This document shows positions 1 through 9,952 of a stretch of 33,336 nt of DNA, piece by piece. This DNA is from Pyrinomonadaceae bacterium (GTDB lineage Bacteria > Acidobacteriota > Blastocatellia > Pyrinomonadales > Pyrinomonadaceae): positions 1 to 33,336 of the forward strand of contig JAMQPH010000730.1 of the NCBI GenBank assembly GCA_023717605.1. Direction: 5' to 3'. The first letter of the stretch is position 1; every line of letters begins with the position of its first letter. Position numbers and translations under genes: made by a program. Below the pieces are notes generated by a model. That model worked only from the letters and a program-made list of their open reading frames with translations, did not search any database and was not told the DNA's origin.

Positions 1-55
1 TTCTCCCCTCCCCCGTCCCCTTTTCACTTGTCGAGTTTTCACTTAAGCTGTAGCC

Positions 56-412
56 ATGCCAAACGCAAATCGCGTGTTTCAGCTGATGGCCATTCGCAAT
101 CAGGTGAGGCCATCCGGACGACTTTGGAATCCTGCCGCTGACGTTTATCAAGCAGCCGACGGTTGGGTGGTGAAGATAGATCTGGCGGGCATCTGTGACG
201 ATGATCTTGAGATAGTCCTCTCCGACTCTCATCTGATAGTGCGAGGCTGCCGCCGCGATACCTTCCATCGGGAAGGCTACACTTACCAGCAAATGGAGAT
301 TACCTACAGCCGCTTTGAAAAGCAGATTGATTTCCCCTGTTCGATTGATGCCGCTTCCCTCTCACACGACTATCGAGACGGTTTTTTACTAATTAACATG
401 CGTTGTAAGTAA
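56..412 (+). CDS. Hsp20/alpha-crystallin family small heat-shock protein
   Basis: A 118-residue protein whose alpha-crystallin domain starts near residue 24 (WNPAADVYQAADGWVVKIDLAG) and runs to the C-terminus. Small heat-shock proteins hold unfolding proteins in the cytoplasm in a refoldable state without using ATP. The typical second half is visible (EGYTYQQMEITYSRFEKQIDFP, then DGFLLINM). The frame stops right after this last strand, so the usual C-terminal extension with an I-x-I motif, which links dimers into large oligomers in the family, is missing. The start has no clear Shine-Dalgarno sequence; the ATG at 56 gives a short N-terminal arm before the domain. It lies 29 bases upstream of lon on the same strand, so the two are probably co-transcribed as a holdase-protease pair. 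Family assignment is firm; the in vivo oligomeric state is open. Confidence 0.9.
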   Translation: MPNANRVFQLMAIRNQVRPSGRLWNPAADVYQAADGWVVKIDLAGICDDDLEIVLSDSHLIVRGCRRDTFHREGYTYQQMEITYSRFEKQIDFPCSIDAASLSHDYRDGFLLINMRCK

Positions 413-441
413 GGGTCTATAAATCGAGGTCGATTAGGAAG

Positions 442-2958
442 ATGTCCGAGAGTGAGGAAAAACCTGTTACCAGTCCGCAAACTCCACCTACCGGGACGGA
501 AGGTGAGTCGAAAGAAGCTACCGAGCAACCCACGTCTAACGAGAAGCCCGGCCAGCCATTCGAGCTAGCCGTCCTGGCTCTCCAGAACACAACTCTTTTT
601 CCTGAAACAGTGGTTCCGCTCGCTGTGGGTCGACCGCATTCGGTTGCCGCGGTCGAGGCCGCTCTCTCGACTCCGGAGAAGTTGATTGCTTGTATCACTG
701 TTCGCCCGGAGAGCACCGCCGGAGCTGACGCGAGACCCAACGAACTCTACGAGGTCGGCACCCTCGTTATGATTAAGCGGATGGAGCGTCTGGATGAAAC
801 GATGCACATCATCGCGCAAGGTACTGAGCGGATAAAGGTGCTCGAATGGAAAGAGCAGGACCCTTACTTGCATGCGGTCGTTCAGATCCTGCCGGAACCG
901 CAAACCGTGGATCCAGAAGAGGTCGAAGCTACCAAGCGCAATGTGCAGGCAATGATTCAACAGGCTCTCGCATTGCTCCCCGGCGTTCCCCCCGAAGTGA
1001 GAGTTGCAATCCTGGGCTCGGTTGAACCCGTACGCCTGGCCTACTTCCTGGGATCGATACTCAACCTGGGCGTAGAGCAAGAGCAAAAGATGCTCGAAGC
1101 CGAAACTGCCGATGAGCTGCTCCACCTGGCGCATGTGTACCTTGCCCGCGAGCTGGAGATCATTCAGTTGCGTTCGAAGATTACCTCCGAAGCTCAATCG
1201 GAGATGGACAAAGCCCAGAGGGATTACGTTCTGCGGCAGCAGATGAAGGCGATCCAGAAAGAGCTCGGTGAGGATGAGGGTGGCGAGCGCGCCGAAGCCG
1301 AAATGCTGCGGGAGCGGCTGGTTGCAGCCGACTTGCCGGAGGACGTTAGAAAGGAAGCTGAGCGCGAGCTAGCGCGGCTGGAAAGACTGCCCGCGGCGGC
1401 GCCGGACTATCACGTTATCCGTACCTACCTCGAGTACGTTCTGGAATTACCGTGGCGGAAGTCGTCTGTTGACAAACTCGATCTGAATGAAGCACGCAAG
1501 ATTCTCGACGAGGACCACTATGGCCTGGAAGACGTGAAGGAACGCATCCTCGAGTTTCTGGCTGTGATCAAACTGCGACCCGACACCAAGAGTCCTATTC
1601 TATGTTTCGTGGGACCGCCCGGGGTGGGTAAGACATCGTTGGGCCGCTCGATCGCGCGGGCGCTGGGACGGCAATTTGAACGACTATCGCTCGGTGGCAT
1701 GCGCGACGAAGCAGAACTACGCGGGCATCGTCGCACCTACATCGGCTCAATGCCGGGACGGATTATTCAATCTATCCGCCGCGCAGGCGTGAACAACCCC
1801 GTCCTGATGCTGGATGAGATTGACAAGCTAGGCAGCGACTTCCGCGGCGATCCGGCCTCGGCGTTGCTGGAGATTCTCGATCCGCAACAGAACAACACAT
1901 TCCGCGACCACTATCTCGATCTGCCGTTCGATTTGTCAAAAGTCTTCTTCATCGCGACCGCCAATCAGATGGGTCCGATTCCGCCACCTTTGAGAGATCG
2001 TATGGAAGTGATCAATCTGGCCGGCTATAGCGATCCGGAAAAGTTGCAGATTGCGCGCCGGTACCTGGTTCCCCGCCAGATTAGAGAGAATGGACTCAAC
2101 GAGACTCAGTTGAAGATTGAGGACGCGGCGATTGAGTTGATCGCTGCTCGCTACACGCGCGAAGCCGGTGTACGTCAGCTCGAAAGGAATATCGGCAGCG
2201 TCGCGCGCAAGGTCGCCTTGAAGGTTGCCCAGGGACAGGTCGAATCAGTTACCGTCACCGCCGCCGACATCAAAGACTATCTGGGCGCACCGAGATTCTA
2301 TCCCGAGCAGGCCCGCAAAGAATTGCCCGCCGGCGTAGCGACCGGGATGGCCTGGACTGAGATGGGCGGTGAAGTGCTCTTCATTGAAGCCCCGTTGCTG
2401 CCCGGAGGCAAAGGCTTAACGATTACCGGGCAGCTTGGTGAAGTGATGCAGGAGTCGGCGCGGGCGGCACAGTCGTACCTGTGGTCACACGCCGCAGAGT
2501 TTGGCATCAGTCCTGAGATGTTTAGGGACTATGGAGTTCACTTGCATGTGCCGGCCGGCGCCATTCCCAAGGATGGACCGAGTGCGGGAGTTTCGATAAC
2601 GGCCGCGCTGGCATCGCTCTACACAGGCCGTCGCGTACGTCCTGATACAGCGATGACTGGAGAAATCACTCTGTCAGGTCTGGTGTTTCCGGTGGGAGGG
2701 ATCAAGGAGAAGGTGCTGGCAGCTCATCGTGCCGGCATTCGCCGCATCATTCTTCCTTTGCGTAATGAAGCTGATGTCGAAGACATACCCGAAGATGTAC
2801 GCAAGGAACTGCAGATCGTTTTTATTTCAAGAATCAATGAAGTAGTTGAAGCGGCGCTGGAAATGCTGGTCTCAAACCCGCCTCCGCCGTGCCCGCCCGG
2901 ACGGGACATGGTTGCTAGCCAGCCGGATTCCGAAGCCGTGGTCGTGCGCCAAGCCTGA
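442..2958 (+). CDS. lon: ATP-dependent Lon protease (LonA type)
   Basis: An 838-residue cytoplasmic AAA+ protease that unfolds and degrades damaged and regulatory proteins. Order of domains: a charged low-complexity leader (about 1-38), the LON substrate-binding domain (about 40-235), a helical linker, the AAA+ module, and the S16 protease domain. Walker A is GPPGVGKT at 391-398 and Walker B is VLMLDEIDK at 454-462. The catalytic dyad is Ser714 in KDGPSAG and Lys757 in [14 protein letters not shown], 43 residues apart as in E. coli Lon (S679/K722). The C-terminus carries an unusual tail of about 30 residues rich in Pro and Val. The start at 442 is preceded by GAGGT and AGGAAG. It follows the Hsp20 gene closely and faces the giant secreted-protein gene convergently, with a shared hairpin between them. 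Assignment is certain; the heat-shock operon is inferred. Confidence 0.97.
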   Translation: MSESEEKPVTSPQTPPTGTEGESKEATEQPTSNEKPGQPFELAVLALQNTTLFPETVVPLAVGRPHSVAAVEAALSTPEKLIACITVRPESTAGADARPNELYEVGTLVMIKRMERLDETMHIIAQGTERIKVLEWKEQDPYLHAVVQILPEPQTVDPEEVEATKRNVQAMIQQALALLPGVPPEVRVAILGSVEPVRLAYFLGSILNLGVEQEQKMLEAETADELLHLAHVYLARELEIIQLRSKITSEAQSEMDKAQRDYVLRQQMKAIQKELGEDEGGERAEAEMLRERLVAADLPEDVRKEAERELARLERLPAAAPDYHVIRTYLEYVLELPWRKSSVDKLDLNEARKILDEDHYGLEDVKERILEFLAVIKLRPDTKSPILCFVGPPGVGKTSLGRSIARALGRQFERLSLGGMRDEAELRGHRRTYIGSMPGRIIQSIRRAGVNNPVLMLDEIDKLGSDFRGDPASALLEILDPQQNNTFRDHYLDLPFDLSKVFFIATANQMGPIPPPLRDRMEVINLAGYSDPEKLQIARRYLVPRQIRENGLNETQLKIEDAAIELIAARYTREAGVRQLERNIGSVARKVALKVAQGQVESVTVTAADIKDYLGAPRFYPEQARKELPAGVATGMAWTEMGGEVLFIEAPLLPGGKGLTITGQLGEVMQESARAAQSYLWSHAAEFGISPEMFRDYGVHLHVPAGAIPKDGPSAGVSITAALASLYTGRRVRPDTAMTGEITLSGLVFPVGGIKEKVLAAHRAGIRRIILPLRNEADVEDIPEDVRKELQIVFISRINEVVEAALEMLVSNPPPPCPPGRDMVASQPDSEAVVVRQA

Positions 2959-3053
2959 AGAGAAGCGGCAAAACGATCCACGAAGTAACACGAATTAGGG
3001 ATCCGTTTCGTGCAGTTTCGTGTGTTTTCGTGGATCGTTTTGTTTTCTCTTCG
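2957..3053. repeat. Imperfect inverted repeat, family A (ACGATCCACGAA type)
   Basis: The left arm (2969-2994, core AAAACGATCCACGAA) and the right arm (3017-3042) match as reverse complements at about 23 of 26 positions. The pairing extends outward through GAAGAG/CTCTTC. The same core recurs in the opposite arrangement at 15892-15955, so it is a dispersed repeat family rather than only a local terminator. It overlaps the last codon of lon. Confidence 0.75.
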
Positions 3054-3074
3054 CGGACCGTCATCCGATAAACC

Positions 3075-3112
3075 AACTGGCCGCCTGTCACCGAAATGAC
3101 AGGCGGCCAGTT
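3075..3112. terminator. Bidirectional hairpin between lon and the giant surface gene
   Basis: A perfect 16-bp stem (AACTGGCCGCCTGTCA at 3075-3090 with its complement at 3097-3112) and a six-base CCGAAA loop. It lies between two converging genes (lon ending at 2958, the giant gene ending at 3143). The T-tracts are weak on both sides (TTTCATT on the plus strand), so termination is likely but not proven. Confidence 0.75.
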
Positions 3113-3142
3113 TCATTAAGGCGGTTCTTCAACCGCTCGGGT

Positions 3143-6100
3143 CTAAGGTACTGCCTCGACGAAGACGAAGACGCGGAAGCTCCCGCTTTGTTGCACTCCG
3201 AAGAGGAAATTCAGGTGGATTGACGCGCCGGCAGCCAGCGGTGTCCCCAGCGTCACCGTCCCGGCCGCCAGACTTGAGTTAAGACCGCCGCTGTTGGGTT
3301 GCGCCGGCGGCGCCTCCAACGTGGTTGCCAACGCCGTCAACATGGTGCCGCCGGTTACCGTGACGACCACGTTACTTGACGTGCGCGCCCGCAGGTCGGC
3401 CGTACCCACTGGTGACGGGAACGTCGTGATGTCGTAGATGCGGAACCGCAAGCGGGTGATCGCGCCGGCGGTGTTGTTGATGAACGTTCGCCGACTGGCG
3501 AGGGTCCCTAAAGTCGAATTGTTCGCCGGGTCCGGCGTAGTGTCGCGTGCTCGGTTCGGTGCTGCCGACTGCGGAACCAATGGGTCGATCAGTTGCGACC
3601 CGACCTGCGAGAACTTCTTCAGGTTCGGGCCAGCCAGATTCTCCGGACCGGGCGCACCCAACCTGGGAGCGGCAGTCCCTCCGACCGGCGTCAATGGCGT
3701 GGTCGAGATCACCGTGAAGTCAGCCGCGTTGTCGTTGCCATCGGTCGGCGTTGGAACATCGTTACTGACCAGGGTGAACTCGCGCACGAAACTGTACTCC
3801 GAAGTGCTGCCTGAGGCCGGCGCCAAGGTCGTGCCCTCCAGCAACAAGGCGCAAACGCCGCTCGTGTTAGCTCCAAACCCGACGGCGTCGAGTCTGTTAG
3901 CCGAGGAGACCTGGAGTGGATCGACCGTCATGAAGAGTCCGACGTTGAAGTCGCCCTCGATGTCGGTCGTCAGCGTAGCGTTGCCGGCTGCGGCTCCAGT
4001 GCCGCCGTAGTTGGCTAAGCTGTAGGTGCTGCCCACGAACAGGTAATGACCGCGCTGTGGAATCACAGTCGTGGCCGGAATGGTTCCGATGAGCACCGGT
4101 ACCGCGTTGCAGTCCGCGCCCATCTTGAAGAGACCATAACCACCGGCCGGAACCGTGTGTGGTGTGTCGGTGTTGTTGTAGATCTCCACGAAGTCATCAC
4201 CCGCGCCGGCTGGGCCGCTGGTGCGCATCTCGGAAATCAGAATAGTACCCGGCTGATTTAGAGTGATGGTGCCGGTGCCCGTGCCGTCGACAATCACCGC
4301 TCCCGGTGCACTGTTGACGTTCAGGGTGAAGGTTTCGTCCCCTTCGGCAGTTGCATCTGAACAGACCGTAACCGGGAAGGTCTTGATCTGCTCGCCGGCA
4401 GCGAAGGTGGTGGTGCCACCAGTAACCGACTCGTAGTCTGCACCTCCCGCGCAAGTACCGCCGGTGGCCGTTCCGTTAGCCGTGCTTAGGTTGACGACAA
4501 TGCCGCCAGTCGGCGCCGGTGTTGACAGTGCCAGGGTGAAGATCATCGGCGTAGAGCCTGCAGCAGGTTCGGCCACGCTCGCATCTCTGACGAAGAGATC
4601 GGGCGGAACCGTGACCAGAGTTACAGTCGGATCATTCATGCCGCCTACAGATGGATCATCAGTCAGAACCGAGATGCCGCCGTCGGCTGTGACCGTGCCC
4701 TGGTTAGAAACCTGAGGCATGGCTCCCATGAATGGATCGTCAACAACCACCTGGAAGGTGATCGTGACTGATTGGCCCGCCGGCAAGGTGCCGACATTCC
4801 AGGTCAGATTGTCACCCACGATGACAGGTGGAGTCGGCAGGCCATCGCCCGCCGGTGGAGCGACCGGTCTCGGTTTCGGCCTGTAGCGCACGCCAGGATC
4901 CACTACGACGGTGTTAACGGCCGGTGATTGGACCACTGGTTTCTTTGCGACCGCCACGGCTTGCGTTCGCGGCGAAGAAATAAATGGACGGCTGGTGATG
5001 CTGTCCGTGCTCGAAGGAGCGGTGGTTTGTACCGCCGGGGCGGGGCTGACCAGGTCATCGCCGGATCCAGGTTTCTCTTCGCTGCCCTTCTCAGGAGCGG
5101 TGGGGATGGTCGGCTGTGTGCACGGCGAATTAGCGGGGCTGGAGTTCAAGAAGCCGCCGCCGCCGGTTGCGACGGTGTTGCTTGACACCACAGAAGTGAC
5201 GGTGTTTCGGCCGGAGAGGTAGGTTGCCACAGCCGCGTTGTCGTTGTTGGCGCCGGTGTAGCCCGGCAACCTCACGGTCGTTAACTGGCGCTGACGCGGT
5301 CGAATGTCAGCGCCGCCCGCTGCCTCGTTGCCGGAGTTCGGAGCGTTGTTCCTCAGCGCAGGCGTGCTGCCGCCAATGTCCACGCAGGCGACGCTCGTGT
5401 TGCCCACGTCAATGCCCCAGTTGAGCTGGATGCCGTGGAGCGATAGACCCGCCGCGCCGGGACTGCCCGGCTCGTCGATCGTGTTGCCCGTGATGGTGGC
5501 GTTAAACGTCGTCGTGCCAGCTTCCGCGCCCTCGATGTTAATGCCAATGTCGCGGTACTGGCGGATGGTGTTGTTCGTGACGAGCGTAGTGTGTGAGCCG
5601 CCGCCGCGCGACTCAACGCTGATGCCGTTGGACTCCGAGGCGCCCGAAAGGGTCACGCCGGCGAGGCCAATAGTGTTGCCTGAGATCCTGCCGCTAAACG
5701 TTCCGGTTCCGCTGCCCTTGTTGACCATGATGGCATGCCCTTGCCTCGATCCGTTGACCGTGTTGGTCGATACGTCGTAGGTGAACGTGCCGCCGAAGCT
5801 CGCGCCCAGGACACGAAAGTTCTGCCCGAGTCCGATGGGGTGAACGGGCGAGCCCGGACTGCCGGCGTTGCCAGTGAAGACCAGGCTGGCCGTGGGCGAT
5901 CCGAAGAGCGAAAGATCGAAGTGGTCGCCGCCGTGGGCAGAGAATGTATTGTTCGTAACGTGGAGTGTCCCCACCGCTGCTGGCGCCGCGGGATCGCCGA
6001 GCTCGATGAAAAGGCCGTCATCGCCCGCAGCATTGCCGGTGTTATGGATGTTGCAGCTGCTGACAGTCAGATCGAGGGTGCCCGTAGTGTTGTCAATGCC

Positions 6101-9100
6101 GATGTTTTTCGCGAAACCGCCGCTAACCTCGGAGGTGGTGATTAAACACGTGCCGGTGAGCTCGAGGAAACTGATACTGCTTTCAGTGAAGGGGCCGTTC
6201 TGGTTCGTGCCGTTTGTGGCCACCAGACTGTTTGAGAGCGTGAAAGCGCTGACGAGTGTGCCGCGAATACCGTAGTTCGGATGGGTATCGATCCGCATTG
6301 AGGTGAGCACCACCGTGGCCGCGTTGTCGAGCGAGACTCCCGTTCCAGCTGGGGCTGCCCCGCTGTTATCGGCGCCCGCTGTATTAGTAATGCGCCCACC
6401 GGTGCAGGTTGGGGTCGCGGCGTTGCAGGTACCGCCTGTACCCAGAACGCGGAAGCCACCAGGGGCGCCTGTAACCGAGGTGTTGACAAGCCGGATGCCG
6501 TTGGCGGCAGCCCCGCCGCCAGTGGTGTTGACGGTTGTCCATTGAGTGTTGAGGGGTGTGCGACTGGCACTGCTGGTACCGACGATCTCGATGGCGGTGT
6601 TGTTCGTGGTAGTGATCGTCCCGCTGGTGGTGGTGATTGCTCCGGTATTCTGGATTGCGTGCAGAGCTCGCTGGCCTGAATCGGGTGTGATGTCAAGGTC
6701 GGTGAAGGTAAGCGCGCCGGTGTTGCCGTTAGCGGCAGTGCCGAGCACGACGCCCGTGCCGCCGGAGGCGTTGACAACTGTGTCGCCGAAGTTCAGCGTC
6801 CCTGCGCCCGAATTCAGCACCTGGATACCGATGCCCGTTGGGTTCTGAATGTCTGTATCCGTGCCGGCGCCGGTGACCGTGAGATTGCCGCTAACGAAGT
6901 TCAGGACGACGCCAAGAGTCGTGCTGTTGGTCGAAACTATGTCGTCGAGAGTCATCGATAGTGGCGTTCTCGCGGCAGCGCTAGCGCCTGTGATCTCCAT
7001 GTTGACGGCGTTGGTGGCATTGATAGCACCGTTGGTTGAGCTGATGGTTCCGGTGTTGTTCTGCGCGAGCAATCCCCGCTGGCCGCTGTCGGGGGTGACT
7101 TGCAGCGTGACGAAGGTGATGGCGCCAGCATTACCGGCGAGGAGGACGCCCGTGCCGCCTGCCTGATTGTTGGTGGTATTGCCGAAGTTCATCGTCCCGC
7201 CTACGGACGTGTTTTGGACCTGAATTCCAGCGCCAGTCGGGTTTGTTATGGAGGTCGACGCGGTTGTCATATTGCCGCTGACGCGGTCGATGTTTATGCC
7301 CTGCGCGGCGCTGTTGGTCGACGAGGCAGCGGTAAAGTTCAGAGTGATGGGCGACGCCGGGGCGGCCGCCTTGGTGATGTTGATTGCCGGACCACCTGTG
7401 GCTGCGATGCTGCCCGCGCTGGTCGTGACGTTGGTTTGGCCGGTGTTACCGGCGCCCACGAGCCCCGCTCCGTTTGAAGTAGTAATGGCAAGGCTGTTGA
7501 AGGTCACGTTTCCGACGTTGGCGGTTGCCGCACTTCCTAGGTTAACGCCTATTCCGGCGTTTCCTTTGTTGACGGTTGTCGCAGCAAAAGTCACGGTCGT
7601 GCCGGTCGCCAGGCTCTGAATATCGATTCCGGTGCCAACTGGCGCTGTCTGCGCCGCCGCGGGGATCAAGGTCGCACCTGTGACGTTTACGTTGCCGCCA
7701 CCGACCGCGTGTAGGAAGCCAATGCCACTATTGTTTGAGACCGAGAGCGAACCGAACGTCCGGGTACCGCTGGCGTTGTTCTGCAGGGAAACACCGTCGG
7801 TGCCGCCCGAAACAGAAGTGTTGCCGAAATTGATGTCAGCGGTTGTCGTTCCGACGAGGATGCCCTGCGTGGTCGAGCCGGCAATGTTTGTGCTGCCGAA
7901 AGAAACGGTGCCGGCAACACCCGAAAAACTAATACCCTGCGTGCCGCTCGATGCCGTCGCCACGCTTAAGAAGGCTGAGGTGGCGGCGAAGGTGCCGGTT
8001 GTCAGGTTAAGCGCCTGGCCCGTGCCGTTGAGCACGAGGTCGGGCGACGCATTGTTGCCCGCAGTGAGCGTGCCGAAGCTGCTGCCCAGGATTTTCGCGC
8101 CCGTAGTGTTGCCGATCGTGAAGCCGCGCAGAATGATGCCACCCGCGTTGACGGTCAGCGCGTTTGTTGCCGCGATCGCGGTCGTGATCGTGACGTTGGC
8201 CGGATTGCCGTTGGTCACGGGCAGCGGATCGCTGTAGGGCTGCACTGCGCCGACGCCCGCGATGTTCGCCAAAGTGTCGGTCGCGCCCTGGCCAATGAGC
8301 TTTTGGTTGGCGAGGAAGGTCAACCCACCGGTATATGCACCGTTGAGGAGAAAGATGTTGTCGCCCGCCTCGTCCGCGGTCGAGGCGCTGAAGCAGCCTG
8401 CGCCTACGAGGCAGTTGAATGGGTTTGTCAGACGCCCGTCGCCACCCGCCACCGGGTCGTCGTCGTTGACGAAAAAGATCATGCCCGCGACCGTCAGCGT
8501 GACAGTCCGTGTGTCGACTCCGTTGGCGCTCGTCGCCGTGTAGGTGAAGGTGTCCGAGCCCGTGAAGCCCACCGGCGGGTCGTAGCTGAAGCTGCCGTCG
8601 GAGTTGATAGCGACGTTGCCGCCCTGCGTCGATGTTGTTCCGCCGCTGGCCGTTAGCCCCGTGTTGTTTCCGGTGTTGGGATTGATGTCGTTGGCGAGCA
8701 GCCCCTGGGCGGCATTGGGTTGAATGCGAACGTTACCGATGACGTTGTAAGCATCGTTGAAGGCTATGGGAGTGGCAACTGCGGAGCCGGGAACGAGCGT
8801 GGTGTTCGGATCAACAGTGTCGTTGAGCGTTAGATTCAAGGCCGGATCCGGTCCGGTGTTGGTAAGAGTCACCGTGTAGGTGATGTTCTGGCCCGGGCTT
8901 ACTTTTCCGTCGCCATCAACATCGGGAAAAGAATCCACTTTCGTCGCGCTGATGATCGGCGCGAGCCCTGTGGCGGTCACACGGAGTGGCACCGGCACCG
9001 GAGCGAAAGAACTGGCTATGCCCTCTTGCGGTGACGCCTCGCCCTTCTCGACCTCAACGTTAGCTGATTTAGCTGAAGCCCTACGATTCGCGGAACCATT

Positions 9101-9208
9101 GAAGGCCATCGCCATTGGCGCTAGCTGGCTTGTCAGCAACACGTATGCGAGCAGAGTGGCGACAAACGTTCTGCCATTGCGATTGGAGGACGGGATCTGC
9201 TGGGTCAT
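3143..9208 (-). CDS. Giant secreted beta-helix / Calx-beta / lamin-tail domain surface protein
   Basis: A 2021-residue predicted exported protein. Residues 1-35 form a Sec signal ending in PMAMA. A DVDGDGKV calcium-loop-like motif (96-103) leads into a DUF11/Ig-like segment (about 105-145). A cadherin/VCBS-like Ig domain follows (about 147-242). Residues about 285-1330 are Gly/Thr/Asn-rich, beta-helix-like repeats. After a Pro-rich linker (about 1360-1460) come another DUF11-like stretch, a Calx-beta domain (about 1536-1645, EGDETFTLNV) and a lamin-tail domain (about 1655-1800, ISEMRTSG and DDFVEIYNNT). No autotransporter barrel, LPXTG or obvious sorting tag is seen at the C-terminus (FRVFVFVEAVP), so the anchoring route is unknown. 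The start is supported by AAGGAG four bases upstream. The gene lies downstream of three tail-collar genes on the same strand, suggesting a joint role at the cell surface. Adhesion is inferred, not shown. Confidence 0.85.
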   Translation of the reverse strand: MTQQIPSSNRNGRTFVATLLAYVLLTSQLAPMAMAFNGSANRRASAKSANVEVEKGEASPQEGIASSFAPVPVPLRVTATGLAPIISATKVDSFPDVDGDGKVSPGQNITYTVTLTNTGPDPALNLTLNDTVDPNTTLVPGSAVATPIAFNDAYNVIGNVRIQPNAAQGLLANDINPNTGNNTGLTASGGTTSTQGGNVAINSDGSFSYDPPVGFTGSDTFTYTATSANGVDTRTVTLTVAGMIFFVNDDDPVAGGDGRLTNPFNCLVGAGCFSASTADEAGDNIFLLNGAYTGGLTFLANQKLIGQGATDTLANIAGVGAVQPYSDPLPVTNGNPANVTITTAIAATNALTVNAGGIILRGFTIGNTTGAKILGSSFGTLTAGNNASPDLVLNGTGQALNLTTGTFAATSAFLSVATASSGTQGISFSGVAGTVSFGSTNIAGSTTQGILVGTTTADINFGNTSVSGGTDGVSLQNNASGTRTFGSLSVSNNSGIGFLHAVGGGNVNVTGATLIPAAAQTAPVGTGIDIQSLATGTTVTFAATTVNKGNAGIGVNLGSAATANVGNVTFNSLAITTSNGAGLVGAGNTGQTNVTTSAGSIAATGGPAINITKAAAPASPITLNFTAASSTNSAAQGINIDRVSGNMTTASTSITNPTGAGIQVQNTSVGGTMNFGNTTNNQAGGTGVLLAGNAGAITFVTLQVTPDSGQRGLLAQNNTGTISSTNGAINATNAVNMEITGASAAARTPLSMTLDDIVSTNSTTLGVVLNFVSGNLTVTGAGTDTDIQNPTGIGIQVLNSGAGTLNFGDTVVNASGGTGVVLGTAANGNTGALTFTDLDITPDSGQRALHAIQNTGAITTTSGTITTTNNTAIEIVGTSSASRTPLNTQWTTVNTTGGGAAANGIRLVNTSVTGAPGGFRVLGTGGTCNAATPTCTGGRITNTAGADNSGAAPAGTGVSLDNAATVVLTSMRIDTHPNYGIRGTLVSAFTLSNSLVATNGTNQNGPFTESSISFLELTGTCLITTSEVSGGFAKNIGIDNTTGTLDLTVSSCNIHNTGNAAGDDGLFIELGDPAAPAAVGTLHVTNNTFSAHGGDHFDLSLFGSPTASLVFTGNAGSPGSPVHPIGLGQNFRVLGASFGGTFTYDVSTNTVNGSRQGHAIMVNKGSGTGTFSGRISGNTIGLAGVTLSGASESNGISVESRGGGSHTTLVTNNTIRQYRDIGINIEGAEAGTTTFNATITGNTIDEPGSPGAAGLSLHGIQLNWGIDVGNTSVACVDIGGSTPALRNNAPNSGNEAAGGADIRPRQRQLTTVRLPGYTGANNDNAAVATYLSGRNTVTSVVSSNTVATGGGGFLNSSPANSPCTQPTIPTAPEKGSEEKPGSGDDLVSPAPAVQTTAPSSTDSITSRPFISSPRTQAVAVAKKPVVQSPAVNTVVVDPGVRYRPKPRPVAPPAGDGLPTPPVIVGDNLTWNVGTLPAGQSVTITFQVVVDDPFMGAMPQVSNQGTVTADGGISVLTDDPSVGGMNDPTVTLVTVPPDLFVRDASVAEPAAGSTPMIFTLALSTPAPTGGIVVNLSTANGTATGGTCAGGADYESVTGGTTTFAAGEQIKTFPVTVCSDATAEGDETFTLNVNSAPGAVIVDGTGTGTITLNQPGTILISEMRTSGPAGAGDDFVEIYNNTDTPHTVPAGGYGLFKMGADCNAVPVLIGTIPATTVIPQRGHYLFVGSTYSLANYGGTGAAAGNATLTTDIEGDFNVGLFMTVDPLQVSSANRLDAVGFGANTSGVCALLLEGTTLAPASGSTSEYSFVREFTLVSNDVPTPTDGNDNAADFTVISTTPLTPVGGTAAPRLGAPGPENLAGPNLKKFSQVGSQLIDPLVPQSAAPNRARDTTPDPANNSTLGTLASRRTFINNTAGAITRLRFRIYDITTFPSPVGTADLRARTSSNVVVTVTGGTMLTALATTLEAPPAQPNSGGLNSSLAAGTVTLGTPLAAGASIHLNFLFGVQQSGSFRVFVFVEAVP
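6539..7342 (-). repeat. Internal repeats in the giant protein gene, about 408-bp period
   Basis: The encoded protein repeats a block of about 136 residues. Landmarks are TPDSGQR, followed by NTG.I, a second block ending RTPL, then NPTG.GIQV.N and NFG, and GGTGV. Two copies are complete or nearly so, and a third is partial on the N-terminal side, starting at LNFTAASSTN. The copies have diverged, so duplication is not recent. Confidence 0.75.
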
Positions 9209-9382
9209 AAGGCTCCTTAAAATATTTCTATGTGTGGAAGGTAATTATTAATGTGCGTAGCTTGGGACAGGTTGTCGTTGGCAACCAGAACAGTGAGAGA
9301 ACCACTCAATCGGTCCGTAAAGCTCGAACCAACAAGCTGACCGGCTATGGACTTTCCTCACGCGACTCTTCTATCGCCTTGA

Positions 9383-9407
9383 CACACGCAGTCGGTACCT
9401 GCGTGTG
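9383..9407. terminator. Hairpin between tail-collar gene 3 and the giant gene
   Basis: A perfect 9-bp stem, CACACGCAG/CTGCGTGTG, with a 7-base loop, in the 207-bp gap between the third tail-collar gene and the giant gene. No T-tract follows on the minus strand. It could be a weak terminator, an attenuator or an RNA-processing site that uncouples the two genes. Confidence 0.45.
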
Positions 9408-9415
9408 GCAGCAAC

Positions 9416-9940
9416 CTACGGTCGCTGCGGAAAGATGCCCTGAAGGGCGATGCAAAAATTCAAAGTCAGGTACGGCTGCAGGTTGTTGTGCGGAAGGCTC
9501 CCGCCTGCGGGCGCGAGTGCCTGCGGAGCCATTTGCACTAGCCCCGAAAAAGTAGTCGAGTAAGCGTTGCCGCCCGACGAACGCGCCAGCGTGGCGTTGG
9601 GGGTTGGGATCTGCGCGTCGGCGGGGTCAACCGAAGCCATCATATTGTGTGTGTGCAGCGGAATTTCGGATTCGAGCAGAGTGACAAACTCAGTCCCGCT
9701 CATTTCGCCGAGGTCGCGCAGCGAAAGTCCCTGTCCCTGGCCTGGCTGCATGGGTGCGTTTCCCTCAAGATTAGGCAGCGCGAAAGTGGACTTGCCGTCG
9801 CCACCGTAAACCGTCCCGAGCAGCGAGAAGAGGGCCGTATTCTGCGAGATAGGCATCAACTGCCCGTTGCATTGGGCCCAGCCCGTCGGCGCGAAGTTAA
9901 ATCCGAAGATGCGAATTTCTGCGACAAATGGGTCAGACAT
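9416..9940 (-). CDS. Phage tail-collar domain protein, copy 3 (MdpB-like)
   Basis: A 174-residue member of the tail-collar (Phage_Collar, PF07484) family, also called microcystin-dependent protein-like in bacteria. The N-terminal collar module is plain: FVAEIRIFGFNFAPTGWAQC, NGQLMPISQNTALFSLLGT, YGGDGKSTFALPNL. An HTH sequence at about residue 96 (IPLHTHNMM) gives an HxH motif, which in T4 short and long tail fibres binds a metal ion in the trimer. The protein ends with PHNNLQPYLTLNF and GIFPQRP, the conserved C-terminal strands. There is no signal peptide, so export would need another route. AAGGAG lies six bases before the ATG. It is the last of three tandem paralogues, 12 bases after copy 2. 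Its target and whether it forms trimers here are inferred. Confidence 0.9.
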   Translation of the reverse strand: MSDPFVAEIRIFGFNFAPTGWAQCNGQLMPISQNTALFSLLGTVYGGDGKSTFALPNLEGNAPMQPGQGQGLSLRDLGEMSGTEFVTLLESEIPLHTHNMMASVDPADAQIPTPNATLARSSGGNAYSTTFSGLVQMAPQALAPAGGSLPHNNLQPYLTLNFCIALQGIFPQRP

Positions 9941-9952
9941 GGGCTTCTCCTT

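Noticed and set aside
565-1197. 210-codon frame opposite lon
   Set aside because: Antisense shadow of a certain gene with no independent evidence.
3438-9251. Many long open frames on the plus strand opposite the giant gene
   Set aside because: They arise from the skewed, repetitive Gly/Thr/Asn codon usage of the real gene; none has signal, motif or Shine-Dalgarno support.
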